DNA of 64,000 nucleotides from an uncultured Prevotellaceae bacterium (GCA_947165675.1 CAMVBJ010000006.1:44863-108862); one strand, 5' to 3'. Positions 1-10,232 are shown, numbered from the stretch's first letter. A program made the numbers and translations. The notes: generated by a model not told the origin, from the letters alone.

Positions 1-268
1 CTAACTTGACTAATGTTTCAGCCAATGGGCCGTAGTCGGGATGCGTCTGACCAATCATCGGCGTGATGTAGTCATCGATGAGGGTGCGTGTGAATAGGGT
101 AGAGGCGAGGGTAGTACAGGCTGTAACGACGATGCACACGGCTACAGCCATAAACGAGAACTTGTAATTCTTCATCACTATTTTGAACAGGCGCCACAGG
201 GTGCTGCGCTTGTCCACGCCAGTGGTATCAACGATTGCGTTACGGTTGTTATGTCCAGGCATTCTCAT
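1..268 (-). CDS. ABC exporter subunit (ATPase/permease), C-terminal part outside window
   Basis: This is the first ~89 residues of an ABC transporter half-protein that continues past the left edge. The visible part has a short polar N-terminal tail, then a hydrophobic segment and the start of a transmembrane domain (FSFMAVAVCIVV, then TLFTRTLIDDYITP), as in exporter permease domains. Its ATG overlaps the stop codon of the upstream exporter subunit in an ATGA arrangement, so the two should be translated together as a heterodimer. Because the partner carries a degenerate catalytic residue, this subunit is expected to carry the canonical Walker B glutamate, but that part is not in the window. 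The substrate cannot be told; drugs or lipids are typical for the family. Confidence 0.85.
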   Translation of the reverse strand, partial: MRMPGHNNRNAIVDTTGVDKRSTLWRLFKIVMKNYKFSFMAVAVCIVVTACTTLASTLFTRTLIDDYITPMIGQTHPDYGPLAETLVKL

Positions 269-2031
269 GATTGAGCCTCCTTTCTGTCTTCTTGTGGTTT
301 GTCAAAATCGCCTCCAGCTTCTTCCTGAATAGCACAGATTTCTTGATAGATCTTACAGGACTTGAGCAAGTTGTCATGAGTATCAAACCCTGCCATTTTT
401 CCATCGTCAAGCACAAGAATGCGGTCACAATCCTTGATGCTGCTGATGCGCTGAGCAATAATGATCTTGGTCATCTCGGGCAGATTGTCGCGCAGTCCAG
501 CCCGAATGCGGGCATCGGTCGTGTTGTCACAGGCACTGGTGCTGTCATCCAGCACGATGATCTTGGGTTTCTTTAATAAAGCACGCGCGATGCATAGGCG
601 TTGTTTCTGACCGCCCGAAACATTGGTGCCTCCTTGCTCGATGCGGGTCTCGTAGCCTTCAGGCATTTCCATGATGAATTCGTCAGCGCAAGCCACACGG
701 CAGACCTGACGGCATTGTTCGAGCGTTGCATTCTCGTCGCCCCATCTCAGATTATCGAGAATGGTGCCTGTGAATAGCACATTCTTCTGGAGCACAACAG
801 CGACGTTATTACGCAGGGATTCAAGATCATAGGAATTCACGTTGTTGCCACCGATAAGGACTTCGCCCTTTGACGCATCATACAAACGGCTAACCAAGTT
901 GATAAGCGACGACTTACCACTACCGGTGCCACCAATCACGCCGATGGATTCACCACTCGCGATATGCAGGTCTATATTGTTGAGGGCATATTCGCCACTA
1001 CCGCCTTTATAAGCAAAATAGACATGGTTGAAGTCGATGGACCCGTCAGGAATCTCGGTCAACGCATCTTCTGGATTGACAATATCCGGAGTCTCGTTAA
1101 TCACTTGTGCCACACGCTGTCCACTTGCAAGACTTTGAGTAATGGTCACAAAAATCATGCTAAGCATCATCAGCGACATCAAGATAGTCATAACATAGGT
1201 AAACAGAGATGTCAACTGACCAGTGGTAAGGCTACCAGATACAACAAACTGAGCACCGAACCACGAGATGGCTATGATACAGCCATATACAACCATATTC
1301 ATCAAGGGACGGTTTAAGGCCATCAGGCTTTCAGCCTTAACGTTAAGATCATAGAGACGCTTGGCCGCCGACCAGAACTTGGCATTCTCGTGATCTTCAC
1401 GGACAAAGGCTTTGACAACTCTAATGCCAGAGACGTTCTCCTGAACAACGCTATTCAATACATCATACTGCTTGAAAACCAGCGCAAACATCTTGGAGAC
1501 TTTACTAATTATCACAGCTAATATAATGCCAAGAATCACACTGGCAATAATGAAGATCAGGCTTAATTGCGGGCTGATGACAAAGCACATCACAATACTG
1601 GATAGCAAGTTGAACGGTGCACGAACAGAAGTGCGGATAATCTGCTGATAAGCATTTTGCAAATTGGTCACATCTGTGGTCATACGGGTAACCAATCCCG
1701 ATGTGCTATACTTGTCAATGTCACTGAAAGCAAAACGCTGGATGTTCTTGTACATCGCATCACGCAGGTTGCAGGCAAAACCAGATGAAGCATAGGAGGC
1801 ATACTTACCAGCCAAAATCGCTGCAAACATGCTCATAAAAGCCATGACGATCATGATAAGTCCATATTTATAGACACTGGGCATGTGACCCGCACTGATG
1901 CCATTGTCAATGAGCTTGGCTGTCACAAATGGGATAAGCACATCAAGTACAACTTCAAGCATGATAAACACAGGCGTCAGTAATGATGCCGTCTTGTATT
2001 GCTTAACTTGTTTTAGTAAAGTCTTTAACAT
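265..2031 (-). CDS. ABC exporter ATP-binding/permease protein, degenerate-site subunit
   Basis: A 588-residue half-transporter: six-helix transmembrane domain (about residues 1-310), then an ATPase domain with Walker A GGTGSGKSS (about 365-373), signature VSGGQ (about 471) and Walker B ending in LDD. The residue after the Walker B aspartate is Asp instead of the catalytic Glu, as in the degenerate subunits of heterodimeric exporters of the TM287/288 type. I chose the ATG at 2031 over the one at 2076 because a TATCTTTG -7 element lies at 2061-2068, so transcription should start downstream of the 2076 codon. The product MLKTLLKQ also starts like family members. It overlaps the second subunit by 4 bases. 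The substrate is unknown. Confidence 0.93.
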   Translation of the reverse strand: MLKTLLKQVKQYKTASLLTPVFIMLEVVLDVLIPFVTAKLIDNGISAGHMPSVYKYGLIMIVMAFMSMFAAILAGKYASYASSGFACNLRDAMYKNIQRFAFSDIDKYSTSGLVTRMTTDVTNLQNAYQQIIRTSVRAPFNLLSSIVMCFVISPQLSLIFIIASVILGIILAVIISKVSKMFALVFKQYDVLNSVVQENVSGIRVVKAFVREDHENAKFWSAAKRLYDLNVKAESLMALNRPLMNMVVYGCIIAISWFGAQFVVSGSLTTGQLTSLFTYVMTILMSLMMLSMIFVTITQSLASGQRVAQVINETPDIVNPEDALTEIPDGSIDFNHVYFAYKGGSGEYALNNIDLHIASGESIGVIGGTGSGKSSLINLVSRLYDASKGEVLIGGNNVNSYDLESLRNNVAVVLQKNVLFTGTILDNLRWGDENATLEQCRQVCRVACADEFIMEMPEGYETRIEQGGTNVSGGQKQRLCIARALLKKPKIIVLDDSTSACDNTTDARIRAGLRDNLPEMTKIIIAQRISSIKDCDRILVLDDGKMAGFDTHDNLLKSCKIYQEICAIQEEAGGDFDKPQEDRKEAQS

Positions 2032-2060
2032 CTTGATATTTTGGTTGGAATTTGAAACTA

Positions 2061-2068
2061 CAAAGATA
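2061..2068 (-). promoter_or_regulatory. Bacteroidetes -7 element TATCTTTG for the ABC exporter operon
   Basis: The minus strand reads TATCTTTG, matching TAnnTTTG. It sits about 30 bases upstream of the ATG at 2031 and helps decide that start. No good -33 TTTG was seen. Confidence 0.5.
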
Positions 2069-2502
2069 ACAAACATTTCTTATTCCTATAATAATGTGTG
2101 CTTAAAAAAATCACAGTAATCCAGATAATTCTGGACTGAAATGAACTTAAACCACAAACATAAATTATTACTTTAAATATATTCTTATAAAGAACTGAAA
2201 ATAAAACGATATGAACTAACATTTATTCATTTAATTATATTTCTAAAGTCACTGACATTTAAAAATTCTATAATCTTTTTAATTGTCAATGAAAAAGATT
2301 ACTCTCATCATGATTTAATCATATACAGATGTCGCGATGAATAACGTCCATCCAAACCATCATAATAAAAATTAGAATTGATATTATGTAAAATAGGATA
2401 TTAGTTTTATTGAATTCTCACCCCACTTGAAGAACATATAGATAGAAATGTTAAGGAAATGACTAACTGTTATGTCATTGCCAATGTTTAAAGCATGTGC
2501 AC
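2069..2502. other. AT-rich intergenic region without a gene
   Basis: This stretch lies between the end of the helicase gene and the exporter promoter. It is very AT-rich and holds no convincing coding sequence on either strand. The only structure I see is the hairpin at 2271-2301. Confidence 0.7.
2271..2301. terminator. 10-bp hairpin, possible terminator of the lepA-helicase operon
   Basis: TAATCTTTTT pairs perfectly with AAAAAGATTA across an 11-base loop. It is AT-only in most of the stem and lies about 200 bases past the helicase stop, so a terminator role is possible but weak. Confidence 0.35.
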
Positions 2503-4593
2503 TTACTTCTTACGTTTCTTGGATTTTGATTTATTTAATGCTTTGCGGAGGCGATCAGCAATTTCATTTTCTTCATTCGCCAAGTCCTCAAAACCTATTT
2601 TCTCATAGATGACTTGAAGACGATCGTGAGGTTCTGGCCGTTTTTTATCAGCTTTTGCAGCTCGTTTATACGATTTTATTGCTTCTGGAACATCTTTCAT
2701 GAATTCCATCAATTCAGCCATTGTCATGAGAGTTTGGAAGTTATTCTTGTCAATGTCCAAAGCCTTGTTCAACTCATTCTCGGCTGATTCAAGTTGATCT
2801 AACGCCATGAACAGTCGTGCTTTACCAACCATAGCTTGCAAGCAATCAGGCATGATGCGCAAGGCTTTATTATAATTGGCCATTGCTGCCCTTATCGAGA
2901 TGTCATCCAGGCGTTTGCCATAGGGTGCACTACCCTCTCGCACTACCCCACCGTCATCATCATTCATAGTTAGCGCCTGGTCACCCATAGTAGCATATTC
3001 CAGTGCCAACTCGCGTAGCAGTTTCTGCTGACTATCAATCACGCCCTCAAGCCGCTCAATCGTTTTAACCTGCTTTTTAAAGATATTCAATTTCTTGGCT
3101 ATCAATCGCTTGACAGCATCATCTTGAATTTCATCTTTAATCTTCATAGCTTCGGTAAAGCACCTGACACACTCTTCAAATTCTTGATGATCAAACGCAT
3201 GAATGGCACGCCTGTAGAGCTGGTTAGCTCGCTCCTGCTCAATGGCATCGCTCAGAATTTGCTTATTGTTGAACTGGCGACTGAATTCTACGACCGCCAT
3301 ATTGACAATGATATCACGCTCAGTCAACGGCTTGAGTAACGTAATACCTTCCATCGAGGTGCAACGCGATAACGCCACATAGGTCTGGCCACCAGTGAAA
3401 GCACCACCCACAAAGTCGATCACCACATGGTTGAACGTAAGTCCTTGACTCTTGTGCACCGTGAGTGCCCATGCGGGTTTGATGGGAATCTGCATGAAGG
3501 TACCCAGCACTTTTTCTTCCACCTTTTTCTCTTTCTCGTTATAGGTGTATTGCATGTTTTCCCAAATCTCCGGCAACACTTCTATCTCGGAACCATTCTC
3601 GAGAGAGATATACACTTCCTGCTCACGCAACAGCGTCACCTTGCCGATCGTACCATTGTACCATCGTCCATCCTTGTCATTGCGGATGAAGATGACTTGG
3701 GCTCCCTCCTTGAGTGTCAACCGCTGGGCCGTAGGGAGACTATTCTCAGGAAAATCTCCTTCAATTTTTCCCATGAAAGTATATTCCGGAGTATTTAACG
3801 CCTGCATGTGCTCGTCGTTGATAGAATCAACAGTATCACGGCGAGTGGCAAGTGTGATGGCAAGGTCATCGTTGATCTCCTGATAATTTGGGTCACAGCG
3901 CTGGTTTAAGCGTGCAATGTCAGCACTGGTTGCGCGGTTGACACGCACGCGGTCCAACAGTGAAATGAATTCGTTATCACTCTGGCGGTAAATCTTGCGC
4001 AATTCAATAGCAACCAGGTCAATCTGACTGAATGCCCTCGCATTAAAGAAAAAGAAATTCTTGTAGTATCGCCTCAAGATATCCCTCGTGTCGTGGGTCA
4101 CAACGGGCTCTAACTGGAAAATATCTCCCACCAGCAGCAACTGCTTGCCACCGAAGGGTTCACGCATATTACCTGAATAAACGCGCAACACTCTGTCCAC
4201 AAAATCAATGACATCGACCCTTACCATCGAAATCTCGTCGATGATAATCAGTTCGAGCTCACGTATGAGTTTGACTTTCTCTTTAGTGTAGCGCAACATC
4301 TTGCGCAATCGTGTGATATTGGCAATATCAGGGTCGTCAGGCAGTAATGGCTTGAAGGGAATCTTGAAAAAGGAGTGCATCGTCTGGCCTCCCACATTGA
4401 CAGCAGCAATACCAGTGGGTGCTAAAACCACCAGTTTTTTCTTGGAGTTGGCGCGGATGTACTTGAGAAACGTGCTCTTGCCCGTTCCTGCCTTGCCCGT
4501 AAGAAAGACCGAACGGTTGGTTTTCCTGATGACACTCCATGCGTCTTGAAACTCAGGATTATCCAAGTCGATATGCTGCAAGTCGTCAGCCAC
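2503..4593 (-). CDS. PIF1/RecD-like DNA helicase with C-terminal TPR repeats
   Basis: A 696-residue superfamily 1B-type helicase. Visible motifs: Walker A GKAGTGKST (33-41), Walker B LIIIDEIS (DE at 119-120), motif III GDIFQLEPV (156 on), and the C-terminal helicase block with VHKSQG and YVALSR, typical of UvrD_C_2/PIF1 helicases. From about residue 450 the protein becomes helical with repeated TPR-like segments (for example ANYNKALRIMPDCLQAMVGKA), and it ends in a lysine-rich tail. It starts 3 bases after the lepA stop, so it is in the lepA operon. Proteins of this build are common in Bacteroidetes. The precise role (replication fork, recombination or R-loop removal) is not known to me. Confidence 0.88.
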   Translation of the reverse strand: MADDLQHIDLDNPEFQDAWSVIRKTNRSVFLTGKAGTGKSTFLKYIRANSKKKLVVLAPTGIAAVNVGGQTMHSFFKIPFKPLLPDDPDIANITRLRKMLRYTKEKVKLIRELELIIIDEISMVRVDVIDFVDRVLRVYSGNMREPFGGKQLLLVGDIFQLEPVVTHDTRDILRRYYKNFFFFNARAFSQIDLVAIELRKIYRQSDNEFISLLDRVRVNRATSADIARLNQRCDPNYQEINDDLAITLATRRDTVDSINDEHMQALNTPEYTFMGKIEGDFPENSLPTAQRLTLKEGAQVIFIRNDKDGRWYNGTIGKVTLLREQEVYISLENGSEIEVLPEIWENMQYTYNEKEKKVEEKVLGTFMQIPIKPAWALTVHKSQGLTFNHVVIDFVGGAFTGGQTYVALSRCTSMEGITLLKPLTERDIIVNMAVVEFSRQFNNKQILSDAIEQERANQLYRRAIHAFDHQEFEECVRCFTEAMKIKDEIQDDAVKRLIAKKLNIFKKQVKTIERLEGVIDSQQKLLRELALEYATMGDQALTMNDDDGGVVREGSAPYGKRLDDISIRAAMANYNKALRIMPDCLQAMVGKARLFMALDQLESAENELNKALDIDKNNFQTLMTMAELMEFMKDVPEAIKSYKRAAKADKKRPEPHDRLQVIYEKIGFEDLANEENEIADRLRKALNKSKSKKRKK

Positions 4594-4596
4594 CTT

Positions 4597-6384
4597 TTAA
4601 TCCAGCTTGAGTACAGCAAGGAAAGCCTTCTGCGGGACTTGCACAGTGCCAATCTGCTTCATACGCTTTTTACCAGCTTTCTGCTTCTCAAGCAGTTTGC
4701 GTTTGCGGCTCACGTCACCACCATAGCACTTAGCCGTCACGTCTTTTCGCACCTGCTTCACCGTCTCGCGTGCCACAATCTTGGCTCCGATAGCAGCCTG
4801 GATTGCGATGTCATATTGTTGACGAGGGATCAGTTCTTTAAGCTTTTCGCACATGCGACGGCCTAATGTCACTGCATTATCCACATGGGTCAAGGTGCTC
4901 AGGGCGTCCACCGGTTGACCGTTGAGCAAAATGTCAAGCTTGATGAGCTTGGACTCACGATAACCATTGATAAAGTAGTCGAATGACGCATAACCCTTGC
5001 TGATGCTCTTCAACTTATCATAGAAGTCGATGACGATTTCGCCTAAAGGGATATCAAATGTCAATTCCAAGCGGTTACCCGAAATGTATTCCTGCTTAGC
5101 CAGTTCACCGCGCTTTGATAGACACAGGGTGATGATAGGGCCCATATACTCACTCTGGGTGATAATTGAGGCACGAATGTAGGGCTCCTCGATTTTCTCG
5201 ATAATGGCAATATCGGGTAGTCCTGCAGGATTATGAACCTCGGTCAATCCACCCTTCTTGTCATACACCTTATAAGACACGTTGGGCACCGTGGTAATCA
5301 CCTCCATGTTGAACTCACGACTCAAGCGCTCCTGTACAATCTCCATGTGCAGCAGCCCTAAGAAACCACAACGGAAACCGAACCCCAGCGCTACCGAGGA
5401 TTCGGGGGTAAAAGTCAATGCAGCATCATTGAGTTGCAGTTTCTCGAGCGAGGCGCGCAGGTTCTCAAAGTCTTCGGGGTCGATGGGATAGACACCGGCA
5501 AACACCATGGGCTTCACTTCCTGGAAACCCTCGATGGCTTTCCCGCAAGGGCGTTGCACATGAGTAATGGTGTCACCAACGCGCACTTCGGTCGAATTCT
5601 TGATACCTGATATAATATAGCCCACATTGCCTGCCGACAAACGGTCGCAGGGCTGTTGACGCAACTTCAAGACACCTAACTCGTCGATATTATACTCCTT
5701 CTCGGTATTGACAAACTTGACAAAATCCCCCTTGGCAATCGCTCCATTCAATATCTTGAAATAAACGATAATGCCACGGAATGAATTGAACACCGAATCA
5801 AAGATCAAGGCCTGGAGTGGTGCTTCGGGGTCGCCTTCGGGAGCGGGAATGCGGTCAACGATAGCATCCAGGATGGCAGGTACGCCCTCACCCGTGCGAG
5901 CGCTGCAACGGATGATGTCACTGGGATCACAACCGAGAAGTTCAACAATCTCGTCTTCCACTTCATCGGGGTGGGCACTATCCATATCAATCTTGTTGAT
6001 AACAGGAATAATTTCCAAGCCATTATCGATGGCCATGTAGAGGTTGCTGATCGTTTGAGCTTGCACGCCCTGGGTGGCATCCACAACGAGCAAGGCACCC
6101 TCACATGCCGCAATCGAGCGTGATACCTCATAGGAGAAGTCCACGTGTCCCGGAGTGTCAATCAAGTTGAGTGTATATTTCTCACCGTCCTTCTGGTAAT
6201 CCATCTGGATAGCGTGGCTCTTGATGGTAATACCACGTTCGCGCTCCAAGTCCATGTCATCAAGCACCTGGGCCTGCATGTCCTTGCCGGCAACGGTATT
6301 GGTGTACTCGAGCAAACGGTCGGCGAGCGTGCTCTTGCCGTGGTCGATGTGCGCCACGATACAGAAGTTGCGTATTGTCTTCAT
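4597..6384 (-). CDS. lepA: Elongation factor 4 (LepA), ribosome back-translocating GTPase
   Basis: A 595-residue translational GTPase of the normal LepA length. G1 AHIDHGKST is near the N-terminus, followed by DTPGHVDF (G3) and NKIDM (G4). The C-terminal LepA-specific domain is present, with a basic end ([24 protein letters not shown]) characteristic of EF4. It acts on the ribosome, remodelling stalled or mistranslocated complexes. It is the first gene of an operon with the TPR helicase 3 bases downstream. A TACCTTTG -7 element lies at 6483-6490, giving a leader of about 90 bases. Confidence 0.97.
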   Translation of the reverse strand: MKTIRNFCIVAHIDHGKSTLADRLLEYTNTVAGKDMQAQVLDDMDLERERGITIKSHAIQMDYQKDGEKYTLNLIDTPGHVDFSYEVSRSIAACEGALLVVDATQGVQAQTISNLYMAIDNGLEIIPVINKIDMDSAHPDEVEDEIVELLGCDPSDIIRCSARTGEGVPAILDAIVDRIPAPEGDPEAPLQALIFDSVFNSFRGIIVYFKILNGAIAKGDFVKFVNTEKEYNIDELGVLKLRQQPCDRLSAGNVGYIISGIKNSTEVRVGDTITHVQRPCGKAIEGFQEVKPMVFAGVYPIDPEDFENLRASLEKLQLNDAALTFTPESSVALGFGFRCGFLGLLHMEIVQERLSREFNMEVITTVPNVSYKVYDKKGGLTEVHNPAGLPDIAIIEKIEEPYIRASIITQSEYMGPIITLCLSKRGELAKQEYISGNRLELTFDIPLGEIVIDFYDKLKSISKGYASFDYFINGYRESKLIKLDILLNGQPVDALSTLTHVDNAVTLGRRMCEKLKELIPRQQYDIAIQAAIGAKIVARETVKQVRKDVTAKCYGGDVSRKRKLLEKQKAGKKRMKQIGTVQVPQKAFLAVLKLD

Positions 6385-6482
6385 TTTTTATTTTATCTGT
6401 TTTTATAGACATTTAGGCCAATGTACCCGATTTAATAACCATATACTCATGCCTATAGTATTTTGTTTTCTATTCTGGAGTG

Positions 6483-6490
6483 CAAAGGTA
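6483..6490 (-). promoter_or_regulatory. -7 element TACCTTTG upstream of lepA
   Basis: The plus strand shows CAAAGGTA, which is TACCTTTG on the lepA strand and matches TAnnTTTG. It lies in the divergent gap between lepA and the transglutaminase-like gene. Confidence 0.5.
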
Positions 6491-6566
6491 GTCATTTTTT
6501 TCAAGAATTCGGTCCTTGATTCTAAGTTTTGAGCATTATCCCAGATGTCAAATCAATTGTTTATAT

Positions 6567-6574
6567 TAATTTTG
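6567..6574 (+). promoter_or_regulatory. -7 element TAATTTTG upstream of the transglutaminase-hydE operon
   Basis: TAATTTTG matches TAnnTTTG and lies 28 bases before the ATG at 6603. The -33 region is weak (ATTG-like at most). Confidence 0.5.
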
Positions 6575-6602
6575 TAGGATAGAATCATAAAATGGAATCA
6601 TC

Positions 6603-9179
6603 ATGACGAAGAAAATTTTAATACTCATGAGTATGTTCCTGGGCATGGTAAATGTTACAGGTGCTGCTACTATCGAGGAGTTAAGGTCGCCAGACCTGAG
6701 CAGGCTGAATGTGAATGAGCAGGAAAAGGCAGCTATAGAATTCCTCTATGCCTACATGCCATTGGCAGATGTGACAGACTATACTGTGCAATTCCACCTC
6801 GAGAATGTGCGAGCCACACTTGAGGCTCGCGAGCAGATGCCTTGGGGCAAAGATATCCCAGACCTGTTGTTCAAACACTTTGTCTTGCCGTTGCGAGTCA
6901 ATAACGAGGCGCTGGACATGTCGCGTCCCGTGTTTTTTAAAGAGCTCAGAGACCGTGTAGCAGGCATGAGCATGGAAGAAGCCATTCTGGAGGTCAACCA
7001 CTGGTGCCATGAGCATGTGACCTATCAACCAAGCGACTCCCGAACGCTTTCACCCTTAGCATGCATGAATGCAGCTATCGGGAGATGCGGTGAAGAATCA
7101 ACCTTTACTGTTGCTGCTCTGCGTTCTATCGGCATCCCTGCTCGGCAAGTCTATACACCACGATGGGCCCACACCGACGACAACCACGCTTGGGTAGAAG
7201 CCTGGGCCAATGGCAAGTGGCACTTCATGGGTGCCTGTGAACCCGAAGCCGTACTGGACCTCGGATGGTTTAATGCCCCTGCATCAAGGGCTTTACTGAT
7301 GCATACTCGAGCCTTCGGCGATTATAATGGTCCTGAAGAAGTGATGAGCCGAACACGCAACTTTACAGAAATCAATCTCATTGGCAACTATGCTCCCACC
7401 GCCATGATCCAAGTGCAAGTGCTCGATAAATTCGGTAAACCCGTTAAAGGGGCACGAGTGGAATTCCGCATCTACAACTATGGTGAATTCTACCCCGCCG
7501 CCACCAAGGTGAGCGATCAAAAAGGCATCGCTTCGCTCACTGCCGGTAAGGGTGATATGCTCGTCTGGGCAAGTAAAGACGGCTGGTATGGCTACCGCAA
7601 AGTGAGCTTCGGAATTGATAAAAAAGTGGATGTCATGCTCACTCACAGCAATTCACTCAAGAGTGGTCCAACCTATGAGACCTTCGATATCGTACCACCT
7701 GTTGAGAAGGCTGTCATGCCCAAGGTGAGTCCTGAAATGGCATCGGTCAACAAGGCTAAATTAGCCCGAGAAGACTCGATCCGCAAGGCTTATGAAGCCA
7801 CTTTTGTCACAACCGATCAAGCCCAGCAATTATGCCCAGCGGCAGCCGAATATTTAGTGAAAGCGCGTGGCAACTGGCAGACAATCGCAGCATTTGTAAA
7901 CAAGCACAACGACAATGTGGATCGGGCCATCGGTGTACTCAAGGGGCTAAATGACAAGGACATGCGCGACGTGACGATGACAATTCTCGATGACGCTTTC
8001 AATGCTCGTAGCAATCAACTGGCACAGCGAGTGGAATATGAGATGATCACATCGCCATTCAAGCAGGATCTTCAAGATGCCTTTGATACTGCTACCATAG
8101 CCCAGTTCAAGGCAGACCCTACGAAGCTTGTATCATGGATTCGTGATAATATCGCCATTAAGAACGAGGAGAATGCCCTTCACATTGCCCAGACGCCGAT
8201 GGGCGTGTGGCGTTCACGTGTGTCAGACAATCGAGGCCGAGACATCTTCTTTGTCGATTTGGCCCGTTCGCTCAACATCGAGTCCCGCATGGATCCTGTC
8301 ACAGGCAAGGTGCAATACCATAATGCAGATGGCTGGCAGGACGTGAATTTTGATACAGCAGAGCAGAAGAATGCCCAAACAGGCACGCTTAAACTGCGTT
8401 ATACTCCCACTCAAACCCTCGATGACCCTAAGTATTACCACCACTTCTCAATCTCACGGATCCTCGATGACGGCACGACCCAGCTGCTGAATTATGATGA
8501 GGGGGACTCCGGACTTGAGGAGGGTTCATCATGGAGCAACACATTCCAGAAAGGCGCCCCACTCGATGCAGGCACCTATATGCTCACCAGTGGCACCCGT
8601 GCAGCAAGCGGTAAGGTGCTGGTTGCCAACCGCATTTTCAGGGTCAATCCAGGTGAAACGACAATCATTAATCTGACCATGCGCCAGAGTGATGACATTG
8701 TGGCAGTAATCGGTAATTTCAATTCTGAATCTAAGTTCCGACTACTTGACAGCCAGTTGAAACCCATGGCAGGTGATGCCGTGAGCATCTTGTCACAGAC
8801 GGGGCGTGGCTACTATGTCGTGGGCGTGTTAGGCATGGGGCAGGAACCCACGAATCATGCAATGCGTGACATTGCCCAAATGAGCGATGCTCTGGACAAG
8901 TGGAACCGCCCGATATTGTTGCTGTTTGAGAATGAAATGGAAGCACAGAAATATCGTCAAGAGAATTACGGAACATTACCCAAGAACATCATCTATGGCA
9001 TCGACAGCGATGGCAATATCAGCCAACAGATTGCTCAAGAGATGAAACTGCAGAGCAAAACACAATTACCCATGTTTATCCTTGCAGACACGTTCAACCG
9101 TGTGATGTTCTGCTCGCAGGGATATACTATCGGATTGGGAGAACAGTTAAACAAGGTGATCAGCAATCTGAACAAGTAA
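6603..9179 (+). CDS. Secreted transglutaminase-like protein with C-terminal thioredoxin-like region
   Basis: An 858-residue exported protein with a signal peptide (MTKKILILMSMFLGMVNVTG). A transglutaminase-like core spans roughly residues 100-220. It has the nucleophile in GRCGEES (Cys about 162), then DDNHAWVEAW (His about 196) and a following Asp-containing segment, so the Cys-His-Asp triad looks intact. A carboxypeptidase-regulatory/beta-sandwich-like domain follows (about 265-345). The last ~110 residues (ILLLFENE ... PMFILADTFNRVMF) resemble a thioredoxin fold but lack a CxxC. The stop overlaps the hydE start (TAATG), which implies co-translation with a hydrogenase maturase. The substrate is unknown; peptide cleavage or crosslinking in the periplasm is possible. 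Confidence 0.8.
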   Translation: MTKKILILMSMFLGMVNVTGAATIEELRSPDLSRLNVNEQEKAAIEFLYAYMPLADVTDYTVQFHLENVRATLEAREQMPWGKDIPDLLFKHFVLPLRVNNEALDMSRPVFFKELRDRVAGMSMEEAILEVNHWCHEHVTYQPSDSRTLSPLACMNAAIGRCGEESTFTVAALRSIGIPARQVYTPRWAHTDDNHAWVEAWANGKWHFMGACEPEAVLDLGWFNAPASRALLMHTRAFGDYNGPEEVMSRTRNFTEINLIGNYAPTAMIQVQVLDKFGKPVKGARVEFRIYNYGEFYPAATKVSDQKGIASLTAGKGDMLVWASKDGWYGYRKVSFGIDKKVDVMLTHSNSLKSGPTYETFDIVPPVEKAVMPKVSPEMASVNKAKLAREDSIRKAYEATFVTTDQAQQLCPAAAEYLVKARGNWQTIAAFVNKHNDNVDRAIGVLKGLNDKDMRDVTMTILDDAFNARSNQLAQRVEYEMITSPFKQDLQDAFDTATIAQFKADPTKLVSWIRDNIAIKNEENALHIAQTPMGVWRSRVSDNRGRDIFFVDLARSLNIESRMDPVTGKVQYHNADGWQDVNFDTAEQKNAQTGTLKLRYTPTQTLDDPKYYHHFSISRILDDGTTQLLNYDEGDSGLEEGSSWSNTFQKGAPLDAGTYMLTSGTRAASGKVLVANRIFRVNPGETTIINLTMRQSDDIVAVIGNFNSESKFRLLDSQLKPMAGDAVSILSQTGRGYYVVGVLGMGQEPTNHAMRDIAQMSDALDKWNRPILLLFENEMEAQKYRQENYGTLPKNIIYGIDSDGNISQQIAQEMKLQSKTQLPMFILADTFNRVMFCSQGYTIGLGEQLNKVISNLNK

Positions 9180-10219
9180 TGATATCGATTATCGACAAAT
9201 TGAAAGATAAGCGCAAGCTGACTGCCGAAGAATACAAGGCGCTGCTCACAACAAGTGATCCACAGATTGTAGCTTACTTGACGAGTCAGGCTCGAGAGGT
9301 AGCGCAAGGTCAATTTGGCAAAGGGATTTACCTGCGTGGTCTCATCGAGCTGTCAAACGTCTGCCGAAATGACTGCTTCTACTGCGGAATCCGTCGTAGT
9401 AACTGCCATGTGTCACGTTACACTCTCACGCGAGAGCAAGTGCTGGCTTGCTGCGAGCATGGATACCAGATAGGCTTTCGCACATTTGTGTTACAGGGTG
9501 GAGAATGGGGTGAAGAGCGCACTACTTGGATAGCCGACCTTGTGCATGACATAAAGCAAGGATGGCCAGATTGTGCCATCACCCTGTCGCTTGGAGAGCA
9601 TCCCCTTGATACTTACACCCTATGGCGAAAAGCTGGTGCTGACCGATACTTGCTGCGCCATGAAACCCACAACGCGAGCCTTTACAAACTATTACATCCA
9701 CACGAAATGTCTCATTCCCATCGCCTGCAATGCCTAAACTGGCTGAAAGAATCTGGTTATCAAGTGGGGACCGGCATCATGGTAGGCGCGCCGTTCCAGA
9801 CGATTGGCAGCATTGTCGAGGACATCAGCTTCCTCATTGATTTCCAGCCTCACATGATTGGCCTGGGACCATTCATACCTCAGCACGACACTCCACTTGG
9901 ACGTTTTCCGGCAGGCACAGTTGACATGACTGCAAGGCTATATGCCATCCTGCGACTTGCCATACCACAAGCATTGATTCCGAGCACTACAGCCATGGCA
10001 ACACTGACGCCAGATGGGCGTTTGCGTGGAATTCTTGCTGGAGCCAATGTGGTAATGCCCAATCTTTCCCCTACCGACACCCGTAAGATGTATGCCCTCT
10101 ATGACAACAAAGCTGCGCTTGGAGCTGAGTCAGTCCAAGGTGTTCAAACTCTTGCTGAAGAGCTTTCAACCATCGGCTACCACATCGACTGGGGACGTGG
10201 TGACTCTCCAGCCATGTAA
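9179..10219 (+). CDS. hydE: [FeFe] hydrogenase H-cluster radical SAM maturase HydE
   Basis: A 346-residue radical SAM enzyme of the HydE family. The SAM [4Fe-4S] motif is C62-x3-C66-x2-C69 (CRNDCFYC), preceded by LIELSNVC. The LQGGE and SLGE segments and the C-terminal LIPSTTAMATL are also HydE-like. HydE works with HydG and HydF to build the diiron subcluster of the H-cluster in the cytoplasm. Its start codon overlaps the stop of the transglutaminase-like gene, so it appears to be the second gene of that operon. hydG and hydF lie about 31 kb away. A strong hairpin at 10233-10267 ends the unit. Confidence 0.94.
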   Translation: MISIIDKLKDKRKLTAEEYKALLTTSDPQIVAYLTSQAREVAQGQFGKGIYLRGLIELSNVCRNDCFYCGIRRSNCHVSRYTLTREQVLACCEHGYQIGFRTFVLQGGEWGEERTTWIADLVHDIKQGWPDCAITLSLGEHPLDTYTLWRKAGADRYLLRHETHNASLYKLLHPHEMSHSHRLQCLNWLKESGYQVGTGIMVGAPFQTIGSIVEDISFLIDFQPHMIGLGPFIPQHDTPLGRFPAGTVDMTARLYAILRLAIPQALIPSTTAMATLTPDGRLRGILAGANVVMPNLSPTDTRKMYALYDNKAALGAESVQGVQTLAEELSTIGYHIDWGRGDSPAM

Positions 10220-10232
10220 TGAAAAAACAGAA

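Noticed and set aside
2113..2500. Small gene in the AT-rich gap before the ABC exporter
   Set aside because: No frame with a sensible start, composition or conserved motif was found.
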